Shown here: positions 55,479 through 63,465 of the stretch, one piece after another
Layout: every line of letters starts with the position of its first letter
Position numbering within the stretch: position 1 is the stretch's first letter
Assembly (NCBI GenBank): GCA_038182865.1
Contig: CP116226.1
Location: 3,844,001-3,908,000, forward strand
Source: Microbacterium enclense
GTDB lineage: Bacteria > Actinomycetota > Actinomycetes > Actinomycetales > Microbacteriaceae
Length of the DNA stretch: 64,000 bases
Reading direction: 5' to 3'
Notes under the pieces: generated by a model
The model's database searches: none
Told to the model about the DNA's origin: nothing
What the model saw: only the letters and a program-made list of their open reading frames with translations
Translations under genes and position numbers: made by a program

Positions 55479-56339
55479 TCAGCGCGCGGCGAGACCCTCA
55501 CGCAGGCCGTCGACGAGCGGAACGGTCGGGCGACCGATGAGACGCGAGAGGGTTCCATCGGTCTCCCCGAGGGCGCCTCGGGCGATCGCGACGTCCATAC
55601 CCGCGACGAACGCGGCGGTCCCGGCATCCAGTCCGGCTGCTTCCAGCCCCTCGGTGAGCTGCTCGGCCGTGACGGCCGTGTAGGTCACCGGACGACCGAC
55701 GACCTCAGCGGCGGCGGCGGCGAGCTCGTCGTAGTTCCACGCGACGTCTCCCCCGAGTTCGAGCGTCTGACCGCGCAGGTCGTCTCCGGTGAGCGCGACA
55801 GCGGCGGCCTCGGCGTAGTCGCGACGGCTCGCGCTGGCCACGCGGGCATCGCCGACGGCGGCGACGATCTCACCGGTCTCGGCGGCACGCGCGACCGTGT
55901 CCAGGTAGTTCTCGGTGTACCAGTTGTTGCGCAGGACCGTGGCATCCAGTCCCGACTGCGCGATCGCGGCCTCCGTGGCCTTGTGATCGGCGCCGAGGGC
56001 GTAGTCGACCTGGTCGTTGCGCGGCGCGCTGGTGTACACGAGGAGTTCGACGCCCGCTGCGCGCGCTGCGTCGATGACGTTGCGATGGCCGGCGACCCGG
56101 TCCGCATCGGTGCCGGAGATGAGAAGCACGCGCGTCACCCCGTCGAGCGCGGGGGCGAGGGTGTCCGGGCGCGCATAGTCGAACTCGACGACGCGGACGC
56201 CGCGCTCGGCGAGGTCGGCGGCTTTGGCGGGGGTCCGCGCGCCGGCGACGATCTCGGATGCCGCGACGCCGTGCTCGAGCAGGGCTTCGACGACGAGGTG
56301 GCCGAGCTGGCCGGAGGCGGCGGTGACGAGGAGGGTCAT
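55479..56339 (-). CDS. NmrA-family NAD(P)H-binding protein (quinone-reductase-like)
   Basis: A 286-residue atypical SDR: LVTAASGQLGHLVVEALLEH at the N-terminus binds NADP, and ISGTDADRVAGHRNVIDAAR, LVYTSAPRND and VLRNNWYTENYL match the QorB/YtfG-type quinone reductases and NmrA-like sensors. It likely reduces quinones. The ATG at 56339 has AAAGGAC seven bases upstream. Divergent from the HxlR regulator, with operator-like palindromes between, the usual arrangement for redox-responsive HxlR control. Confidence 0.92.
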   Translation of the reverse strand: MTLLVTAASGQLGHLVVEALLEHGVAASEIVAGARTPAKAADLAERGVRVVEFDYARPDTLAPALDGVTRVLLISGTDADRVAGHRNVIDAARAAGVELLVYTSAPRNDQVDYALGADHKATEAAIAQSGLDATVLRNNWYTENYLDTVARAAETGEIVAAVGDARVASASRRDYAEAAAVALTGDDLRGQTLELGGDVAWNYDELAAAAAEVVGRPVTYTAVTAEQLTEGLEAAGLDAGTAAFVAGMDVAIARGALGETDGTLSRLIGRPTVPLVDGLREGLAAR

Positions 56340-56388
56340 GGGAGTGTCCTTTCGATCGGTACACGCACCACAACGCGGCGTTGTCGGC

Positions 56389-56413
56389 CACATTCCGGAA
56401 TGTGGGTACCCAC
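56389..56413. promoter_or_regulatory. Overlapping palindromes in the NmrA/HxlR divergent promoter region
   Basis: Two perfect palindromes overlap: CACATTCCGGAATGTG (56389-56404) and GTGGGTACCCAC (56402-56413); a half-site GTACTCAC follows directly before the hxlR-type ATG. HxlR-family regulators bind such GTAC-centred dyads next to their target genes. Confidence 0.65.
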
Positions 56414-56432
56414 TTTCTGGTTAGGTACTCAC

Positions 56433-56807
56433 ATGAGCGTCAGTCTTGCGGAAATCCGCGCCGAGCACCCGGGAGTTTTCGCCGATGGGTGCCCGACCCG
56501 CACCGTGCTGGATCACGTCATGGGCAAGTGGGGCATCCTGGTGCTCATGGCGCTGTCGGAGGGCACCCAACGGTGGGGCGTGCTGAGACGTCACGTCTCG
56601 GGGATCAGCGAGAAGATGCTCGCCAGCACCCTCAAGACCCTCGAGGCAGATGGCCTGGTCGTCCGAACCGCCTACCCGGAGGTGCCCCCGCGGGTCGAGT
56701 ACGCGCTCACGGACCTCGGCCGCGATCTCATGCAGCGGGTCCTCCCCCTCATGGAGTGGGTGGCCGACAACGCCACGGCGATCGTGGCGCGGCCGGTGCC
56801 TGCGTGA
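56433..56807 (+). CDS. HxlR-family transcriptional regulator
   Basis: A 124-residue winged-helix regulator: CPTRTVLDHVMGKWGILVLM, FSELRRxVxGISEKMLTxTL-type segment reads LRRHVSGISEKMLASTLKTL, and VEYALTDLGRDLM. The single N-terminal Cys (DGCPTR) is the redox-sensing position of the QorR/YodB-type regulators, so it may sense quinones or electrophiles and repress the divergent NmrA-like gene. The stop overlaps the next start (GTGA), so it is also joined to the exporter-like gene. Confidence 0.93.
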   Translation: MSVSLAEIRAEHPGVFADGCPTRTVLDHVMGKWGILVLMALSEGTQRWGVLRRHVSGISEKMLASTLKTLEADGLVVRTAYPEVPPRVEYALTDLGRDLMQRVLPLMEWVADNATAIVARPVPA

Positions 56808-57874
56808 CCACGACGTACTCTCGACTCATGCGCGAGAGCCTGTCGTTCCGCACGAAACGCCGCGCCCCGTTCCTGCAGGTGGCGAAGTCCGCGATCGCCA
56901 CCGTGGCCGCGTGGCTCGTCGCGGGGTGGTTGGTGCAGGGGCCGCCGCCGATCTTCGCCGCGATCGCCGCGCTCCTCGTGGTCCAGCCGAGCATCAATCA
57001 GTCACTGACCCGGGCCATCGAGCGCAGCGTCGGGGTGGTGGTCGGTGTCGTCATCGCTTCGCTCCTGGGCATCGCGCTCGGCACGCCGACCTGGGTGATC
57101 CTCCTGTCCGCCGGCGTCGCGCTGGTGATCGCGTGGGCGCTGCGGATGTCTCCGGGCGCGACCAACCAGGTCGCCATCAGCGCCATCCTGGTGCTCGCCC
57201 TCGGGACCGCCACGCCGAACTACGCCCTGGACCGTGTGCTGGAGACCCTGATCGGGGCGCTCGTCGGCATCATCATCAACGTCGCGCTCGTTCCACCGGT
57301 TCTCGTTCCTCCTGCACGGGAGAAGCTCGAGGTCCTTGGGCGAGAGCTCGCGGCGGCCTTGGAACGTCTAGCCGACGCGCTCGAGACGCCCCAGACCCCC
57401 GCGTCGTTGGAGGGGCTTCTTCTCGAAGCGCGCCTCCTGCGTCCCGTGCGTGACGCCGCAGCGAACGCCATCGCGGACGGGGCGGACTCGCTCTCCCTCA
57501 ACCCACGGAGCAGCCGCCACCGGAATGACCTGCGCGCGATGCGGGATCTGCTGGACCGCTTCACCCCGGTGGTGACCCAGGCCATCGGCATGACACGGGC
57601 CGTCTACGACGGCTACGACGCGACCATCGTCGAGGAGCCGTCGGTGCGCGCGATCGCCGAGCAGCTGCACCGAGCGGCACACGACGTCCGGCGCGCCTTC
57701 ACGATCGACACGGGCGCCGACCGGTCCCTCGCGACCGAAGAGCCTGCACTGACACGCCCCTTGCAGATCCGCGCTCCGTCGGCCGCGCACTGGGTCCTCG
57801 TGGGGTCGCTGCTGATGGATCTGCACCGCGTACACGAGACCCTGCGCGACGAGGAAGCCGTCGAGTCGGCCTGA
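56804..57874 (+). CDS. FUSC/aromatic acid exporter-like membrane protein
   Basis: A 356-residue protein: about five transmembrane helices in residues 20-160 (SAIATVAAWLVAGWLV, IFAAIAALLVVQPSINQSL, VVVGVVIASLLGIALG), the family motif VQPSINQSLTRAIERSVGVV, then a cytoplasmic helical half. It resembles aromatic acid exporter / FUSC-like proteins. GTG at 56804 overlaps hxlR (GTGA); an ATG eight codons on is an alternative. Coupling with a redox-type regulator suggests export of an aromatic or quinone-like compound, an inference. Confidence 0.88.
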   Translation: MTTTYSRLMRESLSFRTKRRAPFLQVAKSAIATVAAWLVAGWLVQGPPPIFAAIAALLVVQPSINQSLTRAIERSVGVVVGVVIASLLGIALGTPTWVILLSAGVALVIAWALRMSPGATNQVAISAILVLALGTATPNYALDRVLETLIGALVGIIINVALVPPVLVPPAREKLEVLGRELAAALERLADALETPQTPASLEGLLLEARLLRPVRDAAANAIADGADSLSLNPRSSRHRNDLRAMRDLLDRFTPVVTQAIGMTRAVYDGYDATIVEEPSVRAIAEQLHRAAHDVRRAFTIDTGADRSLATEEPALTRPLQIRAPSAAHWVLVGSLLMDLHRVHETLRDEEAVESA

Positions 57875-57902
57875 CGCTGTGCTCCCGAAAGCCGCCCGTC
57901 GG

Positions 57903-57938
57903 ACGGCACCCCCACCCGCTCGGCGACGAGGGTGCCGT
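57903..57938 (+). terminator. Hairpin after the exporter-like gene
   Basis: ACGGCACCC and GGGTGCCGT, 18 bases apart, 29 bases after the stop. The loop is long, so a terminator role is tentative. Confidence 0.4.
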
Positions 57939-58038
57939 GGCGCGCCGCGGGACGCACCCGCGGATCGCGGACCTGCGAGGCCCTCGTGACTTCCCCCGCA
58001 ACGACCCGGTCCGCTTCCCACCCTGGTTGACTGGGGCG

Positions 58039-58689
58039 ATGGGTACCGCGATGTTCCCTCTGGGAGCCGTCCTCTTCCCGCACACGCCCCTCGCGCTGCG
58101 GATCTTCGAGGAGCGTTACCTCGTGATGTTGGGGCGGCTGCTCGATGAGACCGACCCCGCCTTCGGCGTCGTCCTCATCGAGCGCGGTACGGAGACCGGT
58201 GGTGGCGACCAGCGCTTCGCGATCGGCACCATGGCGCGACTGAGCCACGTCCTCCCGCAGGCGGAACACCTGCAGATCGTCGCCCGAGGCACCGACCGAT
58301 TCGAGATCGTGGCGTGGCTCGACGACGACCCGTACCCCCGCGCCGACGTCCGCGCCCTCCCCGACCTGGAGTGGAACGACGCCCTCGTTCCCGTCCTGGA
58401 GGAGGCGGAGCGAATCGTGCGACGCGTGCTCGGGCGGGCAGCCCAATTCGGTGGCAGCCGGTGGGACCCCGAGATCGAGCTCTCGGAAGACCCCCTCGAA
58501 CGCGCGTGGCAGGTCGCGGCGATCGCGCCTCTCGGAGAACTCGACCAGATCGAGCTGCTGCGGTCGGCGACCGTGGGCGGACTGCTTCGCGCGACCATCG
58601 ACCTCACCCTGGCCGCGGAGCCTCTGCTGAGCGAGCCCATCCCCGATGGCGTCATCGTGATGGACGACGACACCGACGACCGGGACTAG
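58039..58689 (+). CDS. LON substrate-binding-domain protein
   Basis: A 216-residue stand-alone LON N-terminal-type (PUA-like) domain: MFPLGAVLFPHTPLALRIFE, FGVVLIERG, IGTMARLSHVLP and IVARGTDRFEIV. No protease domain. Function unknown. ATG at 58039 is the family start; the open frame extends 34 residues upstream without conservation. The 164-base gap before it contains the hairpin at 57903-57938. Confidence 0.9.
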   Translation: MGTAMFPLGAVLFPHTPLALRIFEERYLVMLGRLLDETDPAFGVVLIERGTETGGGDQRFAIGTMARLSHVLPQAEHLQIVARGTDRFEIVAWLDDDPYPRADVRALPDLEWNDALVPVLEEAERIVRRVLGRAAQFGGSRWDPEIELSEDPLERAWQVAAIAPLGELDQIELLRSATVGGLLRATIDLTLAAEPLLSEPIPDGVIVMDDDTDDRD

Positions 58690-58796
58690 ACGCCGGTCGT
58701 CCGAGGCCGTTGCGACTCGCCTGCCGTGTCTTCGTACCGGGCACGCGAGGGGTCGGCGCCGCCGACGGCGATGCGTCGGCGACGCCGCGGCGTGCC

Positions 58797-59462
58797 CTAC
58801 TCGTCCCCCGGGGCCGCGTCGTCGACGATCGCCTCCGCGATGAGAGTGCCGCCCGCCCCGAATCGGATGAACCGCCCGATCGTCGCGGACTGCACCAGAA
58901 CCGCCGCGACCACCGCGGCGACGTCGGCACGGCCGACCTCCGCCGCCCCGTGCGGCGCCGTCGTGATGCGTCCCGTCGGCGGGTCGAGGGTCAGCGTTCC
59001 CGGACCGAGGATCGTCCAGTCCAGATCACTGGCGCGCAGGTGATCGTCGGCCGCGAGCTTGGCGTCGGCATACGCGAAGAAGGAGTCGTCCGGTGAGATG
59101 CCGTGGTCCGGCACCGATCCGATCCACGAGACCATGACGAAGCGTCGAACCCCGGCGGCGACGGCCGCATCGACGGCGCGTTGGGCGGCATCCCGGTCTA
59201 CGGCATAGGTGCGGGCCGCGTCGCCGCCGCCGGCACCCGCGGACCAGACGATCGCGTCGGCATCGGCGAAGGCGTCCGCGAGTGTATCGACATCGGCCTT
59301 CTCGACATCCAGGACCACCGGGGTCCCACCCGCCTTCTCGACATCGGCGGCCTGCTGGGGGTCGCGGATGACCGACACCGCCTCGTCGCCGCGTTCCGCG
59401 AGAAGGCCCGCGAGATGCAGCGCGACCTTCCCGTGCCCGCCGATGATCACGATGCGTTCCAT
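58797..59462 (-). CDS. NAD(P)H-binding SDR-like protein
   Basis: A 221-residue atypical SDR: IVIIGGHGKVALHLAGLLAE (NADP loop), DAIVWSAGAGGG, RFVMVSWIGS and WTILGPGTLTLDPPTGRIT, as in the NAD(P)H-binding YwnB/HSCARG-like group. No catalytic YxxxK is obvious (YADAKLAAD is the nearest, with Tyr and Lys in place). Role unknown. One base separates it from the F420-type gene after it on the same strand, so they form an operon. Confidence 0.9.
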   Translation of the reverse strand: MERIVIIGGHGKVALHLAGLLAERGDEAVSVIRDPQQAADVEKAGGTPVVLDVEKADVDTLADAFADADAIVWSAGAGGGDAARTYAVDRDAAQRAVDAAVAAGVRRFVMVSWIGSVPDHGISPDDSFFAYADAKLAADDHLRASDLDWTILGPGTLTLDPPTGRITTAPHGAAEVGRADVAAVVAAVLVQSATIGRFIRFGAGGTLIAEAIVDDAAPGDE

Positions 59463-59463
59463 C

Positions 59464-59847
59464 TCACTGCCCTCCGACCTTCTCGACCGACATCTTCAGG
59501 ATCACGCGGTTCGCGCGGTCCGGCGGAGCCTCCTGCCCCGGATTGCCGTACCGCTGGCCGAGTCGGACGTAGAACGCGCCTTCCGGGTCGGCGACCTCGT
59601 CGACCAGACGACCGCGCACCTCGATGTAGCGGTAGGGCTGGTCGGGGTCGTAGACCATCAGGCTCATCGACGGGTTGTGCTGCAGATTGCGGTACTTCTG
59701 CCGCGTGACGGTGTGCGTGAACAGCACGTGCTCGCCGTCGAACTCGAACCACATCGGATTCACCTGCACGGAACCGTCCGGCCGAACGGTGCCCAGCGCG
59801 CCGTAATAGGGCTTTTCCAGCAGATCGCGGAGCGTGTCGGGGATCAT
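59464..59847 (-). CDS. PPOX-class F420-dependent enzyme
   Basis: A 127-residue split-barrel protein: LLEKPYYGALGTVRPDGSVQ, VNPMWFEFDGEHVLFTHT, YRNLQHNPSMSLMVYDPDQP and YIEVRGRLVDE fit the F420-binding PPOX group. It should reduce or oxidise a small molecule with F420. GAGAGGACAC precedes the ATG at 59847. It lies directly upstream of the SDR-like gene. Confidence 0.92.
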   Translation of the reverse strand: MIPDTLRDLLEKPYYGALGTVRPDGSVQVNPMWFEFDGEHVLFTHTVTRQKYRNLQHNPSMSLMVYDPDQPYRYIEVRGRLVDEVADPEGAFYVRLGQRYGNPGQEAPPDRANRVILKMSVEKVGGQ

Positions 59848-59919
59848 GCGTGTCCTCTCGTCAGGGATCGAGTCCGACCCTACGCGCGCCATCCGACACC
59901 CGCCCGCGGGTTGACGGCC

Positions 59920-60318
59920 TCAGGTCACGTCCCCGTCCACGTATACCCAGCGGCCCGCTCGACGCACGAATCGGCTGCGCTCGGACAACACGTGACGCTC
60001 CGCATCGAGGCGCCAGACGGCGCGGAACGCCACGACGGCGGCATCCGCCTGCTCGTCCACCTCGTCGATCGTGAGGCCCTCCCACACCGTCTCGGCGTCG
60101 AGTTCGAGAGTGTCCGGGCGCGTACGCGGATGCCACGACCGCGCGAGGTGCGTGACATCACCGACCGCGTATGCGGTGTAGCGGGAGCGCATCAGACGTT
60201 CGGCCGACGGCGCAGCCGCTCCATCGAGGATCGGCCCGCAGCACCCGCCGAACTCTCCCCCGCCGCACGGGCAGGCCGCCGTGGACGACGGGCGCGCGGA
60301 GGTCGAGCCGAAGGACAT
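59920..60318 (-). CDS. YchJ-family metal-binding protein
   Basis: A 132-residue protein: SEC-C-type cysteine cluster at the N-terminus (CPCGGGEFGGCCGPIL), then the YchJ domain, PSAERLMRSRYTAYAVGDVT, LARSWHPRTRP and the NTF2-like strand region VAFRAVWRL. Function unknown. ATG at 60318. The second SEC-C motif at the C-terminus of longer relatives is absent. Confidence 0.9.
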   Translation of the reverse strand: MSFGSTSARPSSTAACPCGGGEFGGCCGPILDGAAAPSAERLMRSRYTAYAVGDVTHLARSWHPRTRPDTLELDAETVWEGLTIDEVDEQADAAVVAFRAVWRLDAERHVLSERSRFVRRAGRWVYVDGDVT

Positions 60319-60408
60319 CCCGCCACTCTAGAACGCTCGCGTCGTCGGCTTTCCACAGGATGTCGTCGCGCGGACCCCGCCCTTCGTAGCATGGACCCGG
60401 GAGGCGTC

Positions 60409-61353
60409 ATGACGAATCAGGTATCGCACGAGCAGCGTCCTCCGTTCGCTGCCTACGGCCCGGCATCGGCCGGATACGGTCCCCGCGCTGCCCCTCCCGC
60501 TCCTCTCCCTTCGCCGTCCTGGCAGATGACGCCCGGCTCCCCGGGCACCGGCGCGCCCCCGAGTCCTCGCGGCCCTCGGCGGGGGCTCGGCATCACCGCC
60601 CTCGTCGTCGCGTGCGTCGGCACCCTGTCGGCGTTCGGGTCGCAGACGGTGGCCTGGTTGCTGTTGCTCACGGCGTTCGTCCTCGCGATCGTCCAGGTCT
60701 CGCGCCGCGGCGCGTCTCGCGTTCCCGCGGTGATCGCCTTCGTCGTCGTCGGCTTCGGCGTCGTCATCGTCCTGGGCGCGGCGATCATCTCGGGACTGAC
60801 GTCGTCGTCGCGGTCGATCGCGGACCCGGTCCCCGACCCCGAGACCGACACCTATACCCTCGCTCAGCGCCTGGAGATCGGCCCCGACGACCGCGTCGGG
60901 TCCTCCGCGGAACTGAGCTGGGGGACGCCCCAGACCATCATCGACTCCGACACGGGTGACGACGTCTGGTCGATACAGGCTCTCGCTCCCCTCGACGTGA
61001 CGTCCGAGGCCACAGGAGCGAGCCCCGGCCCCGTGTCGTTTTCCGGCTCCCTTGTCGCGATCCCTATCGAACTGACCAACCTCAGCGGATCGACCATCGA
61101 CCCCGACGGGTGGCAGCTGCGCTTCTCGACCGACTACTACGTCGCCGACGGGAGCATCACCGACGGGGTGTACGACCCCGCGCTCATGCGCGACTACCCC
61201 AGCCGCTACGACCTGGTGGAGCCGATCGCCCCCGGAGAGACGGTCACGTTCTACGACGTGCGAGACGTCCCGATCGCGGATGCCGCGGCCGGCCGCTCCG
61301 AGGTGTGGTTGTACTCCGGCGACTCCGTGTCCTGGGGGGCGACGGGCGGTTGA
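60409..61353 (+). CDS. Membrane-anchored protein with Pro-rich N-terminus and extracellular domain
   Basis: A 314-residue protein: Pro/Ala/Gly-rich N-terminus of about 60 residues, three hydrophobic helices (about 62-135, including LLLLTAFVLAIVQV and VIAFVVVGFGVVIVLGAAII), then an extracellular beta-rich domain of about 170 residues with PIELTNLSGSTIDPDGWQLR, resembling the Ig-like DUF4352-type folds found in actinobacterial secreted proteins. No catalytic motif. GGGAGG five bases before the ATG at 60409 decides the start. Confidence 0.78.
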   Translation: MTNQVSHEQRPPFAAYGPASAGYGPRAAPPAPLPSPSWQMTPGSPGTGAPPSPRGPRRGLGITALVVACVGTLSAFGSQTVAWLLLLTAFVLAIVQVSRRGASRVPAVIAFVVVGFGVVIVLGAAIISGLTSSSRSIADPVPDPETDTYTLAQRLEIGPDDRVGSSAELSWGTPQTIIDSDTGDDVWSIQALAPLDVTSEATGASPGPVSFSGSLVAIPIELTNLSGSTIDPDGWQLRFSTDYYVADGSITDGVYDPALMRDYPSRYDLVEPIAPGETVTFYDVRDVPIADAAAGRSEVWLYSGDSVSWGATGG

Positions 61354-61526
61354 GCGCGCGCCGTGCCGGGACGGGCCGGCGTGACCGACCGCCCCTGCTC
61401 CCCGACACCGCATCGGTCTCCGTGTTCTCGCGCTGACGCGCGGCGGGAGCGGGCGTTGGCTGAGCTGAGCAATAGCGGAGACCGGACGACGCACCCGATC
61501 GGCGATGGCGTCACTACCCTGAGCAC

Positions 61527-62456
61527 ATGGCATCCCGTCCCGAAAAGCTGCTCCTGCTCGACACCGCCTCGCTCTACTTCCGGGCCTTCTACGGGGTGCC
61601 CGACAAGGTGCGGGCCGCGGACGGGACCTCGGTCAACGCGGTGCGAGGCCTCCTCGACATGATCGCGAAGCTCGTCACGACCTACGAGCCGACGCGCGTC
61701 GTGGCGTGCTGGGACGATGACTGGCGCCCGGCGTGGCGCGTCGAACTCCTTCCGAGTTACAAGGCGCATCGCGTGGTGGAGGCCGTCGCCACCGGGCCCG
61801 ACCGGGAAGAGACCCCTGACCTCCTCCTGGCGCAGATCCCTCTCATCCGGGAGGCGCTGGCCGCGTTGGGCATCCCTGTCGTGGGCGCCGCCGAACACGA
61901 GGCCGACGACGTCATCGGCACACTTGCCACGCGGGCCGACGTCGCGGTCGACATCGTGACAGGCGATCGCGATCTGTTTCAGCTCACCGACGATGAAAGC
62001 GGTGTGCGCATCGTCTACACCGCGCGGGGCATGAGCAACCTCGAACTCGTCGACGACGCGGCCGTGGTGGCGAAGTACGGGATCCACGCGGCCCAGTACG
62101 CCGACTTCGCAGTGCTCCGCGGTGACCCCTCCGACGGCCTGCCGGGCGTCGCCGGCATCGGGGAGAAGTCGGCTGCTTCCCTGCTGACCGCGCACGGCGA
62201 CCTCGACGGCATCCTCGCGGCGGCGGAGGCCGGTACGGGGGGAACGCCCGCACAGCGAGCGAAGATCCTGGCGGCCGCCGACTATCTCGCCGTGGCCCCG
62301 ACGGTGGTGCGCGTCGTCCGCGACCTCGATCTCGACGCTGCAGACGATCTCCTTCGCCCCCTCGACGACGAGCGGGCTGCCGCGGCGGCGGCGCTCGCCG
62401 ACCGCTGGAACCTCGGTACGTCGATGACGCGCGCCGTGGCGGCTCTCCCCCGCTGA
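61527..62456 (+). CDS. 5'-3' exonuclease (PolA N-terminal-domain type, stand-alone)
   Basis: A 309-residue flap nuclease-type enzyme: LLLLDTASLYFRAFYGVPDK, VACWDDDWRPAWRVELLPSY, AEHEADDVIGTLATRA and DIVTGDRDLFQLTDD give the acidic metal sites; LPGVAGIGEKSAASLLTAHG is the helix-hairpin-helix. It is not fused to a polymerase. Likely in RNA-primer or repair processing. ATG at 61527. The preceding 173 bases hold no gene. Confidence 0.93.
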   Translation: MASRPEKLLLLDTASLYFRAFYGVPDKVRAADGTSVNAVRGLLDMIAKLVTTYEPTRVVACWDDDWRPAWRVELLPSYKAHRVVEAVATGPDREETPDLLLAQIPLIREALAALGIPVVGAAEHEADDVIGTLATRADVAVDIVTGDRDLFQLTDDESGVRIVYTARGMSNLELVDDAAVVAKYGIHAAQYADFAVLRGDPSDGLPGVAGIGEKSAASLLTAHGDLDGILAAAEAGTGGTPAQRAKILAAADYLAVAPTVVRVVRDLDLDAADDLLRPLDDERAAAAAALADRWNLGTSMTRAVAALPR

Positions 62457-62469
62457 ACGCGGGCCGGTT

Positions 62470-63462
62470 TCACCGCCGGCGTTGCAGCCACTCCCGCAAT
62501 CGCTCCAGCGGCCACGTCGTGACGATGCGCTCCGGTGGAACACCCGCCGCCTCGGCCCGCGCCGCCCCGTAGTCCAGGAGCGAGAGCTGTCCGGGCGCGT
62601 GCGCGTCGGAGTCGATGGAGAAGAGACAACCCTCCTCCAGAGCCACGGCGATGAGGTCGTCGGGTGGATCCTGGCGCTCGGGCCGGGCATTGATCTCAAC
62701 CGCCACGCCCGACGCCGCACACGCAGCGAAGACGGCGCGCGCGTCGAACTCCGAGGGAGGCCGCGTCCCTCGCGCGCCCTCCACCAGACGCCCCGTCACG
62801 TGCCCGAGCACATCGACGCGCGGATCACTGGCGGCGGCGACCAGTCGGCGCGTCATGGGCGCTCGCTCCATGCGGAGTTTGGAATGAGCGGATGCCACCA
62901 CCACATCGAGCTCGCCCAGCAGCGCGTCTTCCTGATCGAGGTCACCGTCGTCGAGGATGTCGACCTCGATTCCCGACAGGAGGGTGAACCCGCCTCCGTT
63001 CATTCCCCCGACCACGTCGAGCTGCGCACGCAGTCGCTCGGGCGAGAGGCCGTTCGCCACCGTGAGGCGCGGCGAGTGATCTGTGAGTGCGAGGTACTCG
63101 TGGCCCAGCCCGCGGGCCGCTTCGACCATCGCCTCGATCGGCGTCACGCCGTCGGACCAGTCGCTGTGGCTGTGCAGATCGCCCCGCAACACCGCCCGCA
63201 ACGCATCGCCGCCCACTGCTCGAGCCGTTTGACGAAGCGCCGCCAGTCGCTCCGGGACCTCGCCTGCGAGAGCCTGCTGGATGACGGTGAAGGTCGACTC
63301 GCCGATCCCCGGACGCCGACGGAGACCGGGGTCCCGCAGGTCGGCGTCGCTGAGCCCCTCGATGGCGGCGGCCGCTGTGCGGAACGCCTTCGACTTGTAC
63401 CGAGAGGCCCTCTCGCGCTCGAGGAGATAGGCGATCTCGACGAGGGCATCCAGCGGGCGCAC
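62470..63462 (-). CDS. PHP-domain hydrolase with polymerase-X-type N-terminal region
   Basis: A 330-residue protein. Residues 1-90 carry a HhH-like segment as in DNA polymerase X (RRPGIGESTFTVIQQALAGE); from 94 a PHP domain with all metal motifs: RGDLHSHSDWSDG, LALTDHSPRL, LSGIEVDIL, VVASAHSKL, VDVLGHVTG and FSIDSDAHAP. PolX lacking its polymerase core. It may be a phosphatase or 3' nuclease. GTG start (63462), three bases upstream of the trpD stop, so they may be one transcript. Confidence 0.92.
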   Translation of the reverse strand: MRPLDALVEIAYLLERERASRYKSKAFRTAAAAIEGLSDADLRDPGLRRRPGIGESTFTVIQQALAGEVPERLAALRQTARAVGGDALRAVLRGDLHSHSDWSDGVTPIEAMVEAARGLGHEYLALTDHSPRLTVANGLSPERLRAQLDVVGGMNGGGFTLLSGIEVDILDDGDLDQEDALLGELDVVVASAHSKLRMERAPMTRRLVAAASDPRVDVLGHVTGRLVEGARGTRPPSEFDARAVFAACAASGVAVEINARPERQDPPDDLIAVALEEGCLFSIDSDAHAPGQLSLLDYGAARAEAAGVPPERIVTTWPLERLREWLQRRR

Positions 63463-63465
63463 GAT

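Noticed and set aside
58739..58797. GGGCACGC / GCGTGCCC inverted repeat between the LON-domain gene and the SDR-like gene
   Set aside because: Short arms with a long GC-rich spacer; in this base composition it could be chance, though it may be a weak terminator.
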